From Glebionis coronaria (lineage: Eukaryota; Streptophyta; Magnoliopsida; Asterales; Asteraceae): a stretch of DNA of 64,000 nucleotides. Every line of letters starts with the position of its first letter. Within the stretch, counting starts at the first letter, position 1. A model generated the notes under the pieces. It did not search any database and was not told the DNA's origin. It saw nothing but the letters and a program-made list of their open reading frames with translations. The translations under genes and the position numbers were made by a program. Positions 10,850-20,960 of the stretch are shown here, one piece after another. The DNA lies in NCBI GenBank assembly GCA_025667525.1, contig JANFOE010000053.1:684501-748500 (forward strand), given 5' to 3'.

Positions 10850-11285
10850 CCTGGCGACACAATGTCGCCACGGATAACACCTTTTCCCTAGCGACATCGC
10901 TGACGTGGCGTTAAACAGATTTACTTTTTGGTCAAAGTTTGACTAGGGTTTCCCTGGCGACATGTCGCCAGGGATAATCCGTCCAAAATCAGATACCAAG
11001 TGAAATAGCGCAAAATTTTCCCTCCAAAGTTTCCCTGGCGACATGTCGCCAGGGAAACTTTGTCCCAACTTATCCCTGGCGACATGTCGCCAGGGAAACT
11101 TCGTCCATCGTATTTAACAAAAATTAATTTTGCTAATAACCTGTCAAACTTATCCCTGGCGACATGTCGCCAGGGAAACCTTTGCCATACGTAATTAGTT
11201 TCAAAGTTAAACACAAAATGTGTGGCGGGCTTTTACCCGCCAAATCCCAAATGTTTCCCTGGCGACATGTCGCCAGGGAAACTCC
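10850..11285. repeat. E1 left subterminal palindromes
   Basis: Five near-perfect copies of the palindrome with half-site TTTCCCTGGCGACA, plus one disrupted copy at 10850 (GACACAATGTCGCC). They are spaced about 40-110 bp apart. In CACTA elements such subterminal repeats are where the element-encoded TNPA-type protein binds. Each copy holds inverted CGAC/GTCG cores. Confidence 0.8.
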
Positions 11286-11334
11286 CTGTCATATATTTAA
11301 TTAGTTTTTGCTTGTTACGAAAAACTATTAATTA

Positions 11335-11634
11335 TTCCATATAATTATTATTTTAACTATCGATCCGATGTTATTTTATTTTTGCGACGTTTATATAATA
11401 AAAACGAGACATTTATAAAACAAATATTTATTTATTCCATATAATTATTATTTTAACTATCGATCCGATGTTATTTAATTTTGCGACGTTTAAATAATAA
11501 AAATGGGACTTTTATAAAACAAATATTTATTTATTCCAAATAATTATTATTTTAACTATCGATCCGATGTTATTTTATTTTTGCGACGTTTATATAATAA
11601 AAATGAGACATTTATAAAACAAACATTTATTTAT
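11335..11634. repeat. Three tandem AT-rich units of about 100 bp
   Basis: Units beginning TTCCATATAATTATTATT start at 11335 and 11435, with a variant at 11534. Each holds ACTATCGATCCGATGTTATT and TTGCGACGTTTA. They sit between the left palindromes and the GRF pseudogene. Confidence 0.85.
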
Positions 11635-11731
11635 TCATAATATTATACATAGCCCTTGTAGAATCAAATGGAAAACTTAAAAACAGACATTACTAATCAA
11701 CTTAAAGTTCGTGAAGTAGTGCAGCCGATTA

Positions 11732-12245
11732 CTACTCAACGGTAAGATTTTCCATTTCATTTAAAAGCTAATGAAGTATTGCAGCCGATTGACATGCGTG
11801 GTCTTCAGGATGCCTTTCCATTTCTAGTCTTGCCTCTAACATCTTTATCTTTAGATCTTTGATCTTGCAATTTGAGCACTCAGTGGTTGCAGATTCAGAA
11901 GATCCTGTAGAAGAACTTGGATGTATTGAACGCCTTGAAGGAGAACCTTGAGGTGTTGAAGATCCAGAGGAAGATCTTATACAGAGTTGTAGATCTAGAT
12001 CATCCTTCCATATAAATTTTCCACATCCATAATCTTGTTTTTTTGGCTGTTACAAAATAAAAAAAATGACATGACATGTTATTTTAAAAATCACACATAT
12101 AACATAAATAAAAATACTTTAGATTGTTTATATTCGAAAGAGGACATGCATAATAAAGTTTACCAAAGCTATGGTGTTGACGTGACTGTCTCAACACTAT
12201 ATATCCATTTCCACATGTACACTTATAAGCTTCACGGGGATCCAT
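11732..12245 (-). pseudogene. GRF-type zinc-finger protein, E1 copy, splice donor lost
   Basis: This is homologous to the intact gene at 58064-58555 in E2. Exon 1 (12245-12132) begins MDPREAYKCTCGNGYIVLRQ and reaches YYACPLSN. The bases at the exon end, AAG|GT in E2, are AAT|AT here, so the splice donor is destroyed. Exon 2 (12046-11732) keeps the rest of the zinc finger (GCGKFIWKDD) and the charged C-terminal helix. It has an in-frame TAG at 11768-11770 that removes about the last dozen residues. The GRF pattern (C9, C11, C34, C46, W51) is conserved, so the fold was under selection until recently. The role is unknown; GRF fingers bind single-stranded DNA in other proteins. It is transcribed away from the 41-bp array. 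Confidence 0.75.
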
Positions 12246-12371
12246 CTACTACCAAATCAGGTGGTGGTGGTGGTGAGTTTGGTAGGAGATGATAAGTGTG
12301 TGTGTGTGATCTGCTGATGATAAGTGTGTGTGAATCCTTTTATGGTCAAAAAGTGAGGGAAATGGTTAACA

Positions 12372-12411
12372 TTTTTCCGCCAATGTTTTCCCGCCAACGT
12401 TTTCCCGCCAA
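12372..12411 (-). promoter_or_regulatory. Three tandem E2F-like boxes upstream of the GRF gene (E1)
   Basis: TTTTTCCGCCAA (12372), TTTTCCCGCCAA (12386) and TTTTCCCGCCAA (12400) are spaced exactly 14 bp apart, 127-168 bp upstream of the GRF start codon. The consensus for plant E2F/DP is TTTSSCGS, often TTTCCCGCC. The same cluster, in the same position relative to the gene, is in E2 at 57880-57930. This implies S-phase-linked expression but does not prove it. Confidence 0.55.
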
Positions 12412-12413
12412 TA

Positions 12414-14116
12414 GTTAAACGTTAGATGTTCAATGGATGACCCGGTTTGTTATGGTTATACGTTTGATGTTCAATGGATGACCCGGTTTGTTATGGTTAT
12501 ACGTTTGATGTTCAATGGATGATCCGGTTTGTTATGGTTATACGTTTGATGTTCAATGGATGACCCGGTTTGTTATGGTTATACGTTTGATGTTCAACGG
12601 ATGACCCGGTTTGTTATGGTTATACGTTTGATGTTCAATGGATGACCCGGTTTGTTATGGTTATACGTTGGATGTTCAATGGATGACCCGGTTTGTTATG
12701 GTTATACGTTTGATGTTCAATGGATGATCCGGTTTGTTATGGTTATACGTTGGATGTTCAATGGACGACTCGACATGTGTTGGTTACACGTTAGATGTTC
12801 AATAAATGAGTCGGCATGTCTTGGTTACACATTAGATGTTCAATGGATGAGTCGGTATGCATTTGTTAAACGTTAGATGTTCAATGGATGAGTCGGTATG
12901 TTTTGGTTACACGTTAGATGTTCATTAGACGAGTCAGTATGCATTTGTTAAATATTAGATGTTCAATGGATGACCCGGTTTGTTATGGTTATACGTTTGA
13001 TGTTCAATGGATGACCCGGTTTGTTATGGTTATACGTTTGATGTTCAATGGATGATCCGGTTTGTTATGGTTATACGTTTGATGTTCAACGAATGACCCG
13101 GTTTGTTATGGTTATATGTTTGATGTTCAATGGATGACCCGGTTTGTTATGGTTATACGTTTAATGTTCAATGGATGACCCGGTTTGTTATGGTTATACG
13201 TTGGATGTTCAATGGATGACCCGGTTTGTTATGGTTATACGTGTGATGTTCAATGGATGATCCGGTTTGTTATGGTTATACGTTGGATGTTCAATGGACG
13301 ACTCGACATGTGTTGGTTACACGTTAGATGTTCAATAAATGAGTCGGCATGTCTTGGTTACACGTTAGATGTTCAATGGATGAGTCGGTATGCATTTGTT
13401 AAACGTTAGATGTTCAATGGATGAGTCGGTATGTTTTGGTTACACGTTAGATGTTCATTGTATGAGTCGGTATGCATTTGTTAAACATTAGATGTTCAAT
13501 GGATGACCCGGTTTGTTATGGTTATACGTTTGATGTTCAATGGATGACCTGGTTTGTTATGGTTATACGTTTGATGTTCAATGGATGATCCGGTTTGTTA
13601 TGGTTATACGTTTGATGTTCAATGGATGACCCGGTTTGTTATGGTTATACGTTTGATGTTTAATGGATGACCCGGTTTGTTATGGTTATACGTTTGATGT
13701 TCAATGGATGACCCGGTTTGTTATGGTTATACGTTGGATGTTCAATGGATGACCCGGTTTGTTATGGTTATACGTTTGATGTTCAATGGATGATCCGGTT
13801 TGTTATGGTTATACGTTGGATGTTCAATGGACGACTCGACATGTGTTGGTTACACGTTAGATGTTCAATAAATGAGTCGGCATGTCTTGGTTACACGTTA
13901 GATGTTCAATGGATGAGTCGGTATGCATTTGTAAAACGTTAGATGTTCAATGGATGAGTCGGTATGTGTTTGTTACACGTTAGATGTTCAATAAATGAGT
14001 CGGCATGTCTTGGTTACACGTTAGATGTTCAATGGATGACTCGACATGTCTTGGTTAAATGTTAGATGTTCAATGGATGAGTCGGTATGCATTTGTTAAA
14101 CGTTAGATGTTAAATG
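12414..14116. repeat. 41-bp tandem array of E1 (about 41 units, 13-unit higher order)
   Basis: Monomers of 41 bp carry GATGTTCAATGGATGA and GGTTATACGTT or GGTTACACGTT. Two main variants alternate, one with ACCCGGTTTGTTATGG and one with GAGTCGGTATG. A 533-bp (13 x 41) higher-order period shows as three nearly identical stretches starting at 12652, 13185 and 13718. Short open frames in it are by-products of the period. The monomer aligns without gaps to the E2 array monomer. Confidence 0.95.
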
Positions 14117-14344
14117 GTTACCGAATTAGAATAAATCGAGAAACTAAACGGAATAAATCAGAATGAATTTAGAAAATCTAAATTAAACTGACCGGGATGA
14201 TATAGTTATTTTATAAATAATAATAAATATTTTATAAATAGTAATAATAATTATTATTATTTTATAAATAATAATAATAATTATTATTATTTTATTACTA
14301 ATTATAATAATACATAAGTAACAAGAAATTTTATTTTCACAAAA

Positions 14345-14615
14345 ATTATCCCTTGCGACATATTTGACTATCCCTGGCGACATGTCGCCAGGGATAGTTT
14401 CCCTGACGACATGTCGCCAGGGAAGGTTTGGGAGATACGACAAAACGGTTTAGGTACGTGTATATGCGTTTAAAAGTCAAAGGTATCCATGGCGACATGT
14501 CGCCGGGGAAACTTTGTCACACCCCTCCAAAAACTTTCAATCACGCGCGTTTTTGGCTAAACGACAAAAGTGGATAGTATCCCTGGCGACATGTCGCCAG
14601 GGATTGTCGCCAGGG
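14345..14615. repeat. E1 internal palindromes next to the array
   Basis: Four to five copies of the subterminal palindrome (core GGCGACATGTCGCC) lie at about 14373, 14400, 14487 and 14580, between the array and the start of the TNPA-like transcription unit. A further variant (CCCGGCGACATGTCGTCGGG) is at about 15269. The position suggests autoregulation by the protein that binds the ends. An AT-rich stretch of ATT/AAT triplets at 14205-14310 separates them from the array. Confidence 0.75.
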
Positions 14616-14699
14616 AAACTTTGGACCTTTATTGACCATATCTCCTTATCTTTTCTCACAACACTTATCCAAAAAAAATCCCATCTCCTTCGCGTTTTT

Positions 14700-15201
14700 G
14701 CTGCTGTATCACCACCACCACCACTCTCCTCCACACCCTTCACTGCTATATCACCACCACCACCACTCACCACCACCACTCACCACCACTCTCCTCCATA
14801 AAAAGGGACCACCTGTCGCCTTCTGCTCCCCCATCACCACCATTACCACCATCATTATCATCACCACCACTTATTCATCATCACCACCATCTCCATCTTC
14901 AATCCATCACCTCCACTCCTCCACTCCACCGCCACTCCGCTGCCACTCCGCCACCATCATCACGCCTCCACTGCCACTCCCACGCACCATCATCTTAAAC
15001 ACCATCATCTTCACTAAAGGTTTAATTTTTTATTTCTAGATTAAGATTTTTTTAATTGATTTTGATTTTGATTAATATAGTTAATGTTTTGTTTTATGTT
15101 ATTGTAGCCCGAGCCCCAACCGCAGCCAAGCCCGCCCACAGCCGACCGATCCCCGACCACAGCCGAGCTCGACCACAGCCGACCGAGCCTCGACTACAAC
15201 G
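14700..15201 (+). other. CAC/TCC-rich leader and probable 5' exons of the TNPA-like gene
   Basis: 14700-14960 is a CAC/ATC/TCC trinucleotide-rich tract. It ends at a plausible donor (CTAAAG|GTTTAA, 15019). A second exon-like stretch, 15118-15201, is bounded by TTGTAG and GTATG and rich in CCGA/CAGCC. Since the first good ATG lies beyond the next acceptor, these are probably untranslated exons. E2 has a comparable CCA-rich tract in the same relative position (46900-47560). Confidence 0.45.
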
Positions 15202-15365
15202 GTATGTTTTTTTATTGTAATTTATTATAATACATATTGTTTTTTATTTAGTATTTCATTTTAGATTCCCCGGCGACATGTCGTCGGGAATGTATAAACT
15301 TGTTAATTTGAGTGTTAAACGTAAATCCAAACACTCGTTATGTTGCATATTTGATGAAAATAAAC

Positions 15366-15772
15366 TGATAAGATTATCAGAATAAGCTGTTTTCAAACAA
15401 CTTATCCTGATAAGCTTATCGCGATAAGCTGTTTTCAAATAGCTTATCCTGATAAGCTTATCCTGATAAGCTGTTTGATAACAGCTTATCCTGATAAGCA
15501 TACCGGGATAAGCTGTTTGATAACAGCTTATCTTGGTAAGCTTATCAGGATAAGTTGTTTGATAACAGCTTATCCTGATAAGCTTATAGGAATAAGCTGT
15601 TTGATAACAACTTATCCTGATAAGCTTATCAGAATAAGTTGTTTGATAACAGCTTATCCTGATAAGCTTATCAGAATAAGCTGTTTAATAACAGCTTATC
15701 CTGATAAGCTTATCAGAATAAGCTGTTTGATAACAACTTATCCTGATAAGCTTATCAGAATAAGCTGTTTGT
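15366..15772. repeat. Intronic palindromic array, GATAAGCTTATC units, copy 1
   Basis: About ten units of some 42 bp combine the palindrome GATAAGCTTATC with AGCTGTTTGATAACAGCT, itself an imperfect hairpin. The array lies in the intron just before the exon that starts at 15801. Nothing similar is seen in E2. Confidence 0.85.
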
Positions 15773-15800
15773 CTATGTTATGCTAATTGTACTTGTACAG

Positions 15801-18016
15801 ATGTCAGCAGATGTTGCAGGATTACACGATGGTGACGGTGGTGGTGAGGATGAACCTCCTACGCCAAACATCCGCAGCGGTTGTTTTGCCTTATTTAGAA
15901 ATAAAGGTAAGAATATTTGGATTATTGAAACACAATCATAAATTTGGTGCATATATATGTTGCTTGCCTTGAATTTTTATGACTTTGTCACTCACTTGAT
16001 TTTTGCAGGCAAAGGCAAAAGAAATGAAAATTTGGGCGGCAAAGAGGCCGGTAGAAAGACTCGGGGCATTACCCGATGTATCGATTTGTTGGAGGAAGTT
16101 GGTGAGCATGGCCCTGTCCTGATAGATTTTGAAGAAAAATCTTTCCGGCCTCGCGGCGCGCATGCTCAGCATTTAGCTAATTACATCGGGGATTGTATCA
16201 GGAGGCTCGTGCCACTGTACTACCCAAGTTGGAATGATGTCCCTGATGAGATCACGACGTTGGTTTGGGCGAACATAGAGGTCAGTTATCATTTTTATGT
16301 TCATAACATTATTGTGTTTATTTATTTGATGGTGTATATATTTAAAAAAATTTGTTTATTTATTTATATCATATAAATAGATAACAAATTTAAATAAATA
16401 TACAAATTGTATCTTATTTATTTATATCATATAAATTTTTTTTAAATATATATAAAAAATTCGAATAAATATAAAAAAATTTAAATAAATATATATTTGA
16501 TGAGAATAATGTAATAAGCTTTTTCGGATAAGCTGTTTTCAAACAGCTTATCCTGATAAGCTTATCAGAACAAGCTGTTTGAATACAACTTATCTTGATA
16601 AGCTTATCAGAACAAGCTGTGTGAAAACAGCTTGTTCTGATATGCTTATCAGGATAAGCTGTTTTCAAGCAGCTTGTTCTGATATGCTTATCAAGATATG
16701 CTGTTTTCAAACAGCTTGTCCTGATAAGCTTATCAAGATAAGCTGTTTTCAAACAGCTTGTCCTGATAAGCTTATCAGAACAAGCTGTTTTCAAAAAGCA
16801 TATGCTTATCAGGATAAGTTGTTTTTATTATAAAAATTAAATAAATATATAAGCCATTAAATAAATAAACAAAATAATGTATAAATTATATCTCTAACTC
16901 TAACTCTGTGTTTGTTTTATTTGTTGTATATGAATGCATGATAAGTTTAATTTGACGCCACACAAGAGTGATCATGATAGATGGAAGGGTATACGTGGCG
17001 GCATCAATCAAATGCTTACAAAGAGTTAAAATTCTCGAAAAAATACTCTCAAGACAAAGCATTGGGTCCGAGACGTCGATACCGGCACGGTAGATATCGG
17101 CAGAGTCCGCAGCGAGCGTCCAGAGGAAATTACTTCCGAGGACTGGGAAAAACATATCGCACTTGGAGTAATCCGGATTATGAGAAAAGATGCCTGACGA
17201 ACTCCCAGAACCGGTCTAAGCAGAAGACGCCGAGTCGGCAGGGTTCCCGATCGTTGGCACGCCTTCGAGGCAAAGCGGTGAGAAATTCTTTAATTAATTT
17301 ACATACATATATGTCTTTGATTATATGTTTTGGTGTGTTGTGATTTTTTGTTTTGAATTTGCTTCATTCTATATATGCGTGTCTATGTATGTACAGACAC
17401 AAGCTGCAATTGAAGCTGATGTGCCACCCCCGACTGTCATTGATCACTTCTTCATTGCGCACACCGACCAGGATGAGAATTTTCCTTGCGATGCGGACCG
17501 CGTTATGTACGTAAGTATTTTTTTTAAATTAATTAATTAATTAATTTTTTTTGGATATGCCTTGGTTTTTTACTATTCCCTGCCGATAAATAATGTACCA
17601 ACCCGACTAATAAATAATATACTAACTGTCGTTTGTTTTTGTCACTTCATTAGGAAAGGATGCTTGCGATGAAGGCTGAAGGCAAACATAAAGACGACGA
17701 GATGAACCGTATCTGCCGAGCTGGAAAGCAGCGAGGCCACATGCATGGTGTCAGCCAGATAGTGCTGAGAAGGACTACTCACTATATTCCTCCTCCTCCT
17801 GCCATCGACCCACGGTTGGAACAAGCGGCTCAAGTGTTTAACTTTATGAGAAGTGACAATAGGTTTGCCGATGCGTTCTCAGCATTTCTATGGGGTGGTG
17901 CTAGCGGTAGTGGCACGGGAGGCAGCGGTAGTGGCGCCGGCGGGGGTGGCACGGGAGGCAGCGGTAGTGGCGCCGGTGGGAGTGGCGAGAGTGGTAATGA
18001 TAATGTCGACGGGTAG
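15801..18016 (+). pseudogene. TNPA-like (Ptta/En/Spm, Transposase_24 type) protein of E1
   Basis: Exons: 15801-15906, 16009-16280, about 16940-17277, 17397-17510, 17654-18016. The start ATG follows an acceptor (TACAG). Exon 2 carries the conserved GDCIRRLVPLYYPSWNDVP region. Exon 3 ends with NSQNRSKQKTPSRQGSRSLA, the signature of plant Transposase_24/En-Spm proteins. Exon 4 holds VIDHFFIAHTDQDENF, and the last exon RGHMHGV and a Gly/Ser-rich tail. These proteins bind the subterminal repeats and work with TNP2. Exon 3 is broken by TAA at 17027-17029 and a one-base frameshift near 17155-17162, and its acceptor is unclear. The same exon order is found in the E2 gene. Confidence 0.8.
16513..16824. 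repeat. Intronic palindromic array, copy 2
   Basis: Seven to eight units related to 15366-15772 (GATAAGCTTATCAGAACAAG, AGCTGTTTTCAAACAGCT) lie within the next large intron of the same gene. The units differ from copy 1 by TTTTCAAA in place of TTTGATAA, so each array was homogenised separately. Confidence 0.85.
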
Positions 18017-18309
18017 AATGGCAATAATGGTTAGTATGATTGTCTTGTTTTTCCTACCTTAGCATGCAAGTTTAATAATTGTAAACCCCGAATTGCAAGT
18101 TTAATAAGTGTAACTAGGAACTTTGTATTCAAGTTGTGACATATGTATTTGTATTGATAGAGAGGTTACATGTTATTGTGTTTTGGTACTAGATTCGTGG
18201 TAGATTTTTAGTATTTGTATCTTCAGGTTTTGATTTGTATTCCCAGGTTTTGGTAGATTTTTTCCGGAAAAAATCTGGAAATAGCCTGCTGTGCAGGCTG
18301 CTAAAAGAA

Positions 18310-18905
18310 ATGTCAAAGTTTCCCTGGCGACATGTCGCCAGGGAAACCATACACTCGCTTGACTTTCAGAAAAGTCATCAGAGTTTCCCTGGCGACATGT
18401 CGCCAGGGAAACTTGGACTCGCTTGACTTTCTTAAAAGTCAGCCAAGTTTCTCTGGCGACATGTCGCCAGGGAAAATATAGCACAACGTTGACTTGTCAA
18501 CGCCAGGCGTTGACTTGTCAACGCTACGAATAGTTTCCCTGGCGACATGTCGCCAGGGAAACTCAAGCACAACATTGACTTGTCAACGCCAGGCATTGAC
18601 TTGTCAACGCTACGAATACTTTCCCTGGCGACATGTGGAAAAGTGAGGTTTAATAATCATTTTTAATTAAGTTTGTTAATCAGCCAACTTTTCCCTGGCG
18701 ACATATGTCGCCAGGGAAACTATCCCGCACCAAATCCAGCGTGGCACCAATTTTTGAACCAAAGAGTTGCGGGGCCCACTTAGTCGCCAGGGAAACCCAA
18801 AATAGTCGCCAGGGAAACAATCCCGCACGAGCCTTCATTGGCGACGTTTCCCTGGCGACATGTTGCCAGGGATTCACTTTCCCTGGCGACATGTCGCCAG
18901 GAAAA
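18310..18905. repeat. E1 right subterminal palindromes
   Basis: Eight or so copies of the TTTCCCTGGCGACA palindrome are found, at about 18318, 18383, 18449, 18534, 18619 (half), 18690, 18848 and 18879. Several occur as part of longer direct duplications that include flanking GTTGACTTGTCAAC motifs. Confidence 0.85.
18488..18614. repeat. Four inverted W-box-like motifs (GTTGACTTGTCAAC)
   Basis: GTTGACTTGTCAAC or its ATTGAC variant occurs four times in two direct duplicates separated by a subterminal palindrome. TTGAC with an inverted GTCAA is the core recognised by WRKY factors. A related pair (GTCAAAGTTTGAC) is near the left end at 10932. Confidence 0.5.
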
Positions 18906-18949
18906 CCTCATGAATTTGGCCAGGGAAGGGGTCGAATATTGTAGTGCAT

Positions 18950-20524
18950 GCTCAAGTTCATAAGGTCTCGACTGAATCAACTTTAGTTGCTCAACATCTA
19001 CGGAAGCCTTACAAGAAAATTGGTAAAATGCAACTTAAAAATTGCTCGTATATAAATGAATTGGTTTAGCAACCTTACTAATATGCAACTTCAATACTTT
19101 GAATCCATTTTTCTCGTCGAAAAATTGCCTCCATTTGTGGAAACAAAGAGTGCCAACATTATCACTGGGGCAACATTCCAAAAGTGGTCTTGGCTCACTT
19201 ATTTCCGACATGCACAAATCTGAAATATGGTCACTTTTTTTCATGACCATTCTCTTTAACACCAACATCCTTATTTCCAACCCGTGCATATTAATAATTT
19301 TTCCATCATGTGTTTGCTTCATTACATAACCCTTATTTTGGCCACTACTTGTTTCAATATCACTTACTTAGCATATTTGTATGTCGGCTCTTTGTGAATT
19401 TCAACACAGGACAGGTCATTTCCATATAGTACCGTAAAAAGTTTCATATTTTTAACTATTTTCCACTTCTAACTTTCTGCTCAAATTGTATATGACAAAC
19501 ATGTTTGTTATAAATAAAACATTATTGTTTATAGATCTTTATAGTCCGGCTGTTGGACCATTTTAACGAGATAATCGATCTGTAAGTCTTTGAAGAGTGC
19601 CAACTGTACGTTTTAGGCACGCATGCATTTGTTTTCAAAGTGCTGCTAGCATTACTTTAGTTGGATGTGTCAACTGCTGAGGCATGGTTGTTTCTGCTGC
19701 TGTAGGGTGTGATAGTTTGCTATTTAGTGATAACGTAAGGCAAAGCCGGCCATCTAATCTGCTTCTATTGCATCTATTTTATCCTTATATAAACAGAGGT
19801 CTCGGCTCATGAAATAAAATAAGAGTTGTTTAATGTTTTAGAATGTTCGGCTGTCATCGATATGATATGGAAGATATCTTGTATTCGTCTTAAACATGGT
19901 TGTAGAACATATTAAAATTTGCAGATGTTGGATTGAAAAGAAAACCAAACAAGTGTTGATTTGTTAGATCTAACATAACATTTATTTGATAAACAAAACA
20001 TATAAACATCATAGCACATGCGGAAGCGATTCAAGATCATATAATCATAACATGCACATAATTAATTAAACATAAAATGAACGGGAGTTTACCTTGCAAT
20101 GCTTCCAATAACTAGAACACAATCACCAATCCAAGATCAACCTAACAAAGGTTGAATCTATGTTCCTATACACACGTCTCGAACAAGATTGATAAACCAC
20201 GTTTTAAGCGATGACACAACTTTTAATGAAGATTTAAACCGGTAACATGAAAAAGAAAGGTCATAAAGGCCTCCCAAAATAAGATCATTTAACCAAATAA
20301 CCCGAACCGAGTAAGCCAAATAACCCGACAACCCACCGATGAACACCCCCAAATCGTTTTAGGCGGCTGGTCATCCCTTTTTTCGGTACCAGGGCGTTTT
20401 TTTTTTACAAATAAAGCAAGTTAAATATATATAGTTGCGGTCTCGATTTAGATGCTGGGTACTTTTGTGTAGTGTAAATATTTTTTTGTGATAGGATACG
20501 TGGTCGAAATGACACAACTCTTGA
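18950..20524. other. Intergenic DNA, no gene recognised
   Basis: No gene or domain was seen. The part from about 19960 to 20350 is A-rich with CATGCGGAAGCGATTC, and ends near CCGATGAACACCCCC, which resembles the terminus of the hAT-type MITE at 23614-24295. No second terminus was found, so it is not called as an element. Confidence 0.4.
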
Positions 20525-20642
20525 GAGCATGAACATGCTGATTTGCCTGGTAAAAGGCCTGATTCAGTATCTTTCAATTCAACATGATATTATCCGCTGC
20601 GTGTAAAATGGGTGATTCTGTTAAACAGATTCACTTAGTCTA
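20525..20642 (+). pseudogene. PPR-protein relic 1
   Basis: About 118 bp match the relics at 22411 and 25364. The frame giving MILSAACKMGDSVKQIH resembles the end of one pentatricopeptide repeat and the start of the next (ILSAVCKMGD-type). It has frame changes and no start. PPR proteins act in organelle RNA processing; nothing functional remains here. Confidence 0.45.
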
Positions 20643-20796
20643 GATAGGCCAAAGAAGCCAGTCTCGAAAAAAGAAAAGGAGTAGCACGCTGAGACCGACC
20701 TAATTGTGCATTTATAGGCCAAAGAAGCCAGTGCCACATACAACTGCAGATAACTTGATGCAGTTTCCGAAAGATTTACCACAATTACTAGTTCCA

Positions 20797-20960
20797 CAAT
20801 AAACATGTAATGGATTCCTCCAAAATTTATTATCTAGTCATTTCGTACTAGCGAAGCGTTACTTATTATACTTCCCTCGTCACTTGAAGATGCCAATAGT
20901 CATGCAATGCAACCTCTTTGCATATCTTTAACGGTGTCATTATGATCCTTCCTGAAAAAT
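20797..20960 (+). repeat. Duplicated host block B, copy 2 (partial)
   Basis: It matches 6538-6695 and 22755-22920 (AACATGTAATGGATTCCTCC, CACTTGAAGATGCC). It is the most diverged of the three. Confidence 0.65.

Larger units (their letters stand above)
10814..18946 (+). mobile_element. CACTA (En/Spm) transposon E1, non-autonomous
   Basis: The element starts CACTACAAGAAAAC and ends ATTGTAGTG, so the termini are inverted CACTACAA. It is flanked by the 3-bp target duplication CAT (10811-10813 and 18947-18949), as expected for CACTA elements. About 18 copies of a perfect palindrome (half-site TTTCCCTGGCGACA) fill both subterminal regions. From left to right it holds a minus-strand GRF zinc-finger pseudogene, a 41-bp tandem array and a plus-strand TNPA-like pseudogene. 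No TNP2 transposase is present, so it would depend on a partner. Length is 8,133 bp. Confidence 0.92.

Noticed and set aside
12652..13942. Three identical 74-codon open frames in the E1 array
   Set aside because: They repeat at the 533-bp array period, have no domain, and arise because 13 x 41 bp keeps the same register. They are a by-product of tandem repetition.
14514..15039. His/Pro-rich proteins over the CAC/TCC tract
   Set aside because: Low-complexity trinucleotide repeat translated in several frames. The position before spliced exons fits an untranslated leader better.
15256..16833. Open frames with ISCLITAYPDKLIR-type repeats
   Set aside because: They are readings of the intronic GATAAGCTTATC arrays, on both strands alike, with no independent support.
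19960..20360. Possible solo LTR or second hAT-type MITE
   Set aside because: Only one terminus-like string (GATGAACACCCCC) was found, with no partner end or target duplication.
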